From: Kangiellaceae bacterium
GTDB lineage: Bacteria > Pseudomonadota > Gammaproteobacteria > Enterobacterales > Kangiellaceae
Assembly: GCA_030590405.1 (NCBI GenBank)
Contig: JAUUYO010000171.1
Location: 1-7,352 of the forward strand
Direction: 5' to 3'
Length of the DNA stretch: 7,352 bases
Shown here: positions 6,793-7,352 of the stretch, piece by piece
Layout of the letters: each line of letters starts with the position of its first letter
Numbering within the stretch: position 1 is the stretch's first letter
Translations under genes and position numbers: made by a program
The notes under the pieces: generated by a model
What the model was told of the DNA's origin: nothing
Seen by the model: only the letters and a program-made list of their open reading frames with translations
Database searches by the model: none

Positions 6793-7352
6793 ATGAGTAA
6801 TAAAAAAACCGAGAATGTTGTAATTGTTGGCGGCGGTACTGCCGGATGGATGACAGCATCTCTGCTGGCAAAAGTTCTTGGAAAATCGATAAATATTACT
6901 CTTGTTGAGTCAGATAAGATCGGTATCATTGGTGTCGGTGAAGCAACAATTCCTCCAATAATCGCTTTTAATAATGCAATAGGTGTCAATGAAGTCGACT
7001 TTATCAAAGCCACAAAAGGCACAATGAAATTAGGCATTCAATTTGAAAATTGGGGTAAAAAAGGCGATAGCTATATGCACGCCTTTGGCGATATTGGAAA
7101 GAATTTTCCGTTTTGTGAATTCCATCATTTTTGGGTCAAAAGCCGACAGATGGGGGATGAGTCTAGCTTCTGGGACTACTCTCTTAACTATCAAGCGGCA
7201 AAACATAACAAGTTTTCTCGATTAAATAATATCGAAGGAACTAATTTACCCGGTATTTCATATGCTTATCATTTTGATGCTGGATTATACGCGAAGTTTC
7301 TCAGTAAATTTTGTATTAATCTTGGTGTAAAGCGGGTAGAAGGAATCGTAAA
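6793..7352 (+). CDS. Flavin-dependent tryptophan halogenase family protein, 3'-truncated by window edge
   Basis: The first 186 residues of a PF04820-type protein run off the right edge; full members are about 500-530 residues. Visible features are the N-terminal Rossmann FAD motif VVIVGGGTAGWM (9-20), a beta-strand acidic end LVESD (37-41), the family motif GVGEATIPPI (47-56), KGTMKLGIQFENW (75-87), and YHFDAGLYAKFL (159-170). Lys79 in the KLGIQF segment matches the essential Lys79 of PrnA, as I recall it, at the same number, so the halogenating lysine appears conserved. The second diagnostic motif, GWxWxIP, would lie beyond the window, so catalytic competence cannot be judged. In Alteromonadales and related groups such genes often follow TonB-dependent receptors in sugar-use loci, where their substrate is unknown. 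I would not assume it halogenates free tryptophan. The strong terminator upstream separates it from the receptor transcript, at least in part. Confidence 0.92.
   Translation, partial: MSNKKTENVVIVGGGTAGWMTASLLAKVLGKSINITLVESDKIGIIGVGEATIPPIIAFNNAIGVNEVDFIKATKGTMKLGIQFENWGKKGDSYMHAFGDIGKNFPFCEFHHFWVKSRQMGDESSFWDYSLNYQAAKHNKFSRLNNIEGTNLPGISYAYHFDAGLYAKFLSKFCINLGVKRVEGIV

Overview
The window reads as chromosomal DNA of a marine-type gammaproteobacterium, most likely of the Alteromonadales. The base composition is fairly AT-rich, the genes are of ordinary bacterial type, and the outer-membrane receptor has the signal-peptide style and the family (TonB-Xanth-Caulo type) common in that group. The taxon is inferred from protein style only. 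All four genes lie on the + strand and none shows a frameshift.

Layout: (1) positions 1-1357 hold the C-terminal two thirds of a GlgX-type glycogen/dextrin debranching enzyme (GH13), cut by the left edge. (2) Positions 1357-3615 hold a complete malQ (4-alpha-glucanotransferase, GH77), whose ATG overlaps the glgX stop by one base (TAATG). (3) The 246-bp gap 3616-3861 holds a hairpin with A/T tracts (probable terminator), an AT-rich promoter zone, a perfect LacI-family-type palindrome TAAGCGCTTA at 3761-3770, and a perfect AGGAGG ribosome binding site. (4) Positions 3862-6678 hold a complete 938-residue TonB-dependent outer-membrane receptor, followed by a strong intrinsic terminator. (5) Position 6793 to the right edge holds the N-terminal 186 residues of a flavin-dependent 'tryptophan halogenase' family protein with its FAD motif and catalytic lysine.

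The genes fit a glucan/maltodextrin theme. GlgX and MalQ would process alpha-glucans in the cytoplasm by debranching and disproportionation. The TonB-dependent receptor, probably under a LacI-type sugar repressor, would import an oligosaccharide, plausibly a maltodextrin, across the outer membrane. The halogenase homologue is a familiar but functionally unexplained companion of such receptors. The shared substrate is inferred from gene order and the operator.

I see no clearly new system. The points most worth a second look are a perfect 10-bp inverted repeat inside the receptor's signal-peptide codons, the LacI-type operator, and the receptor/halogenase pairing.
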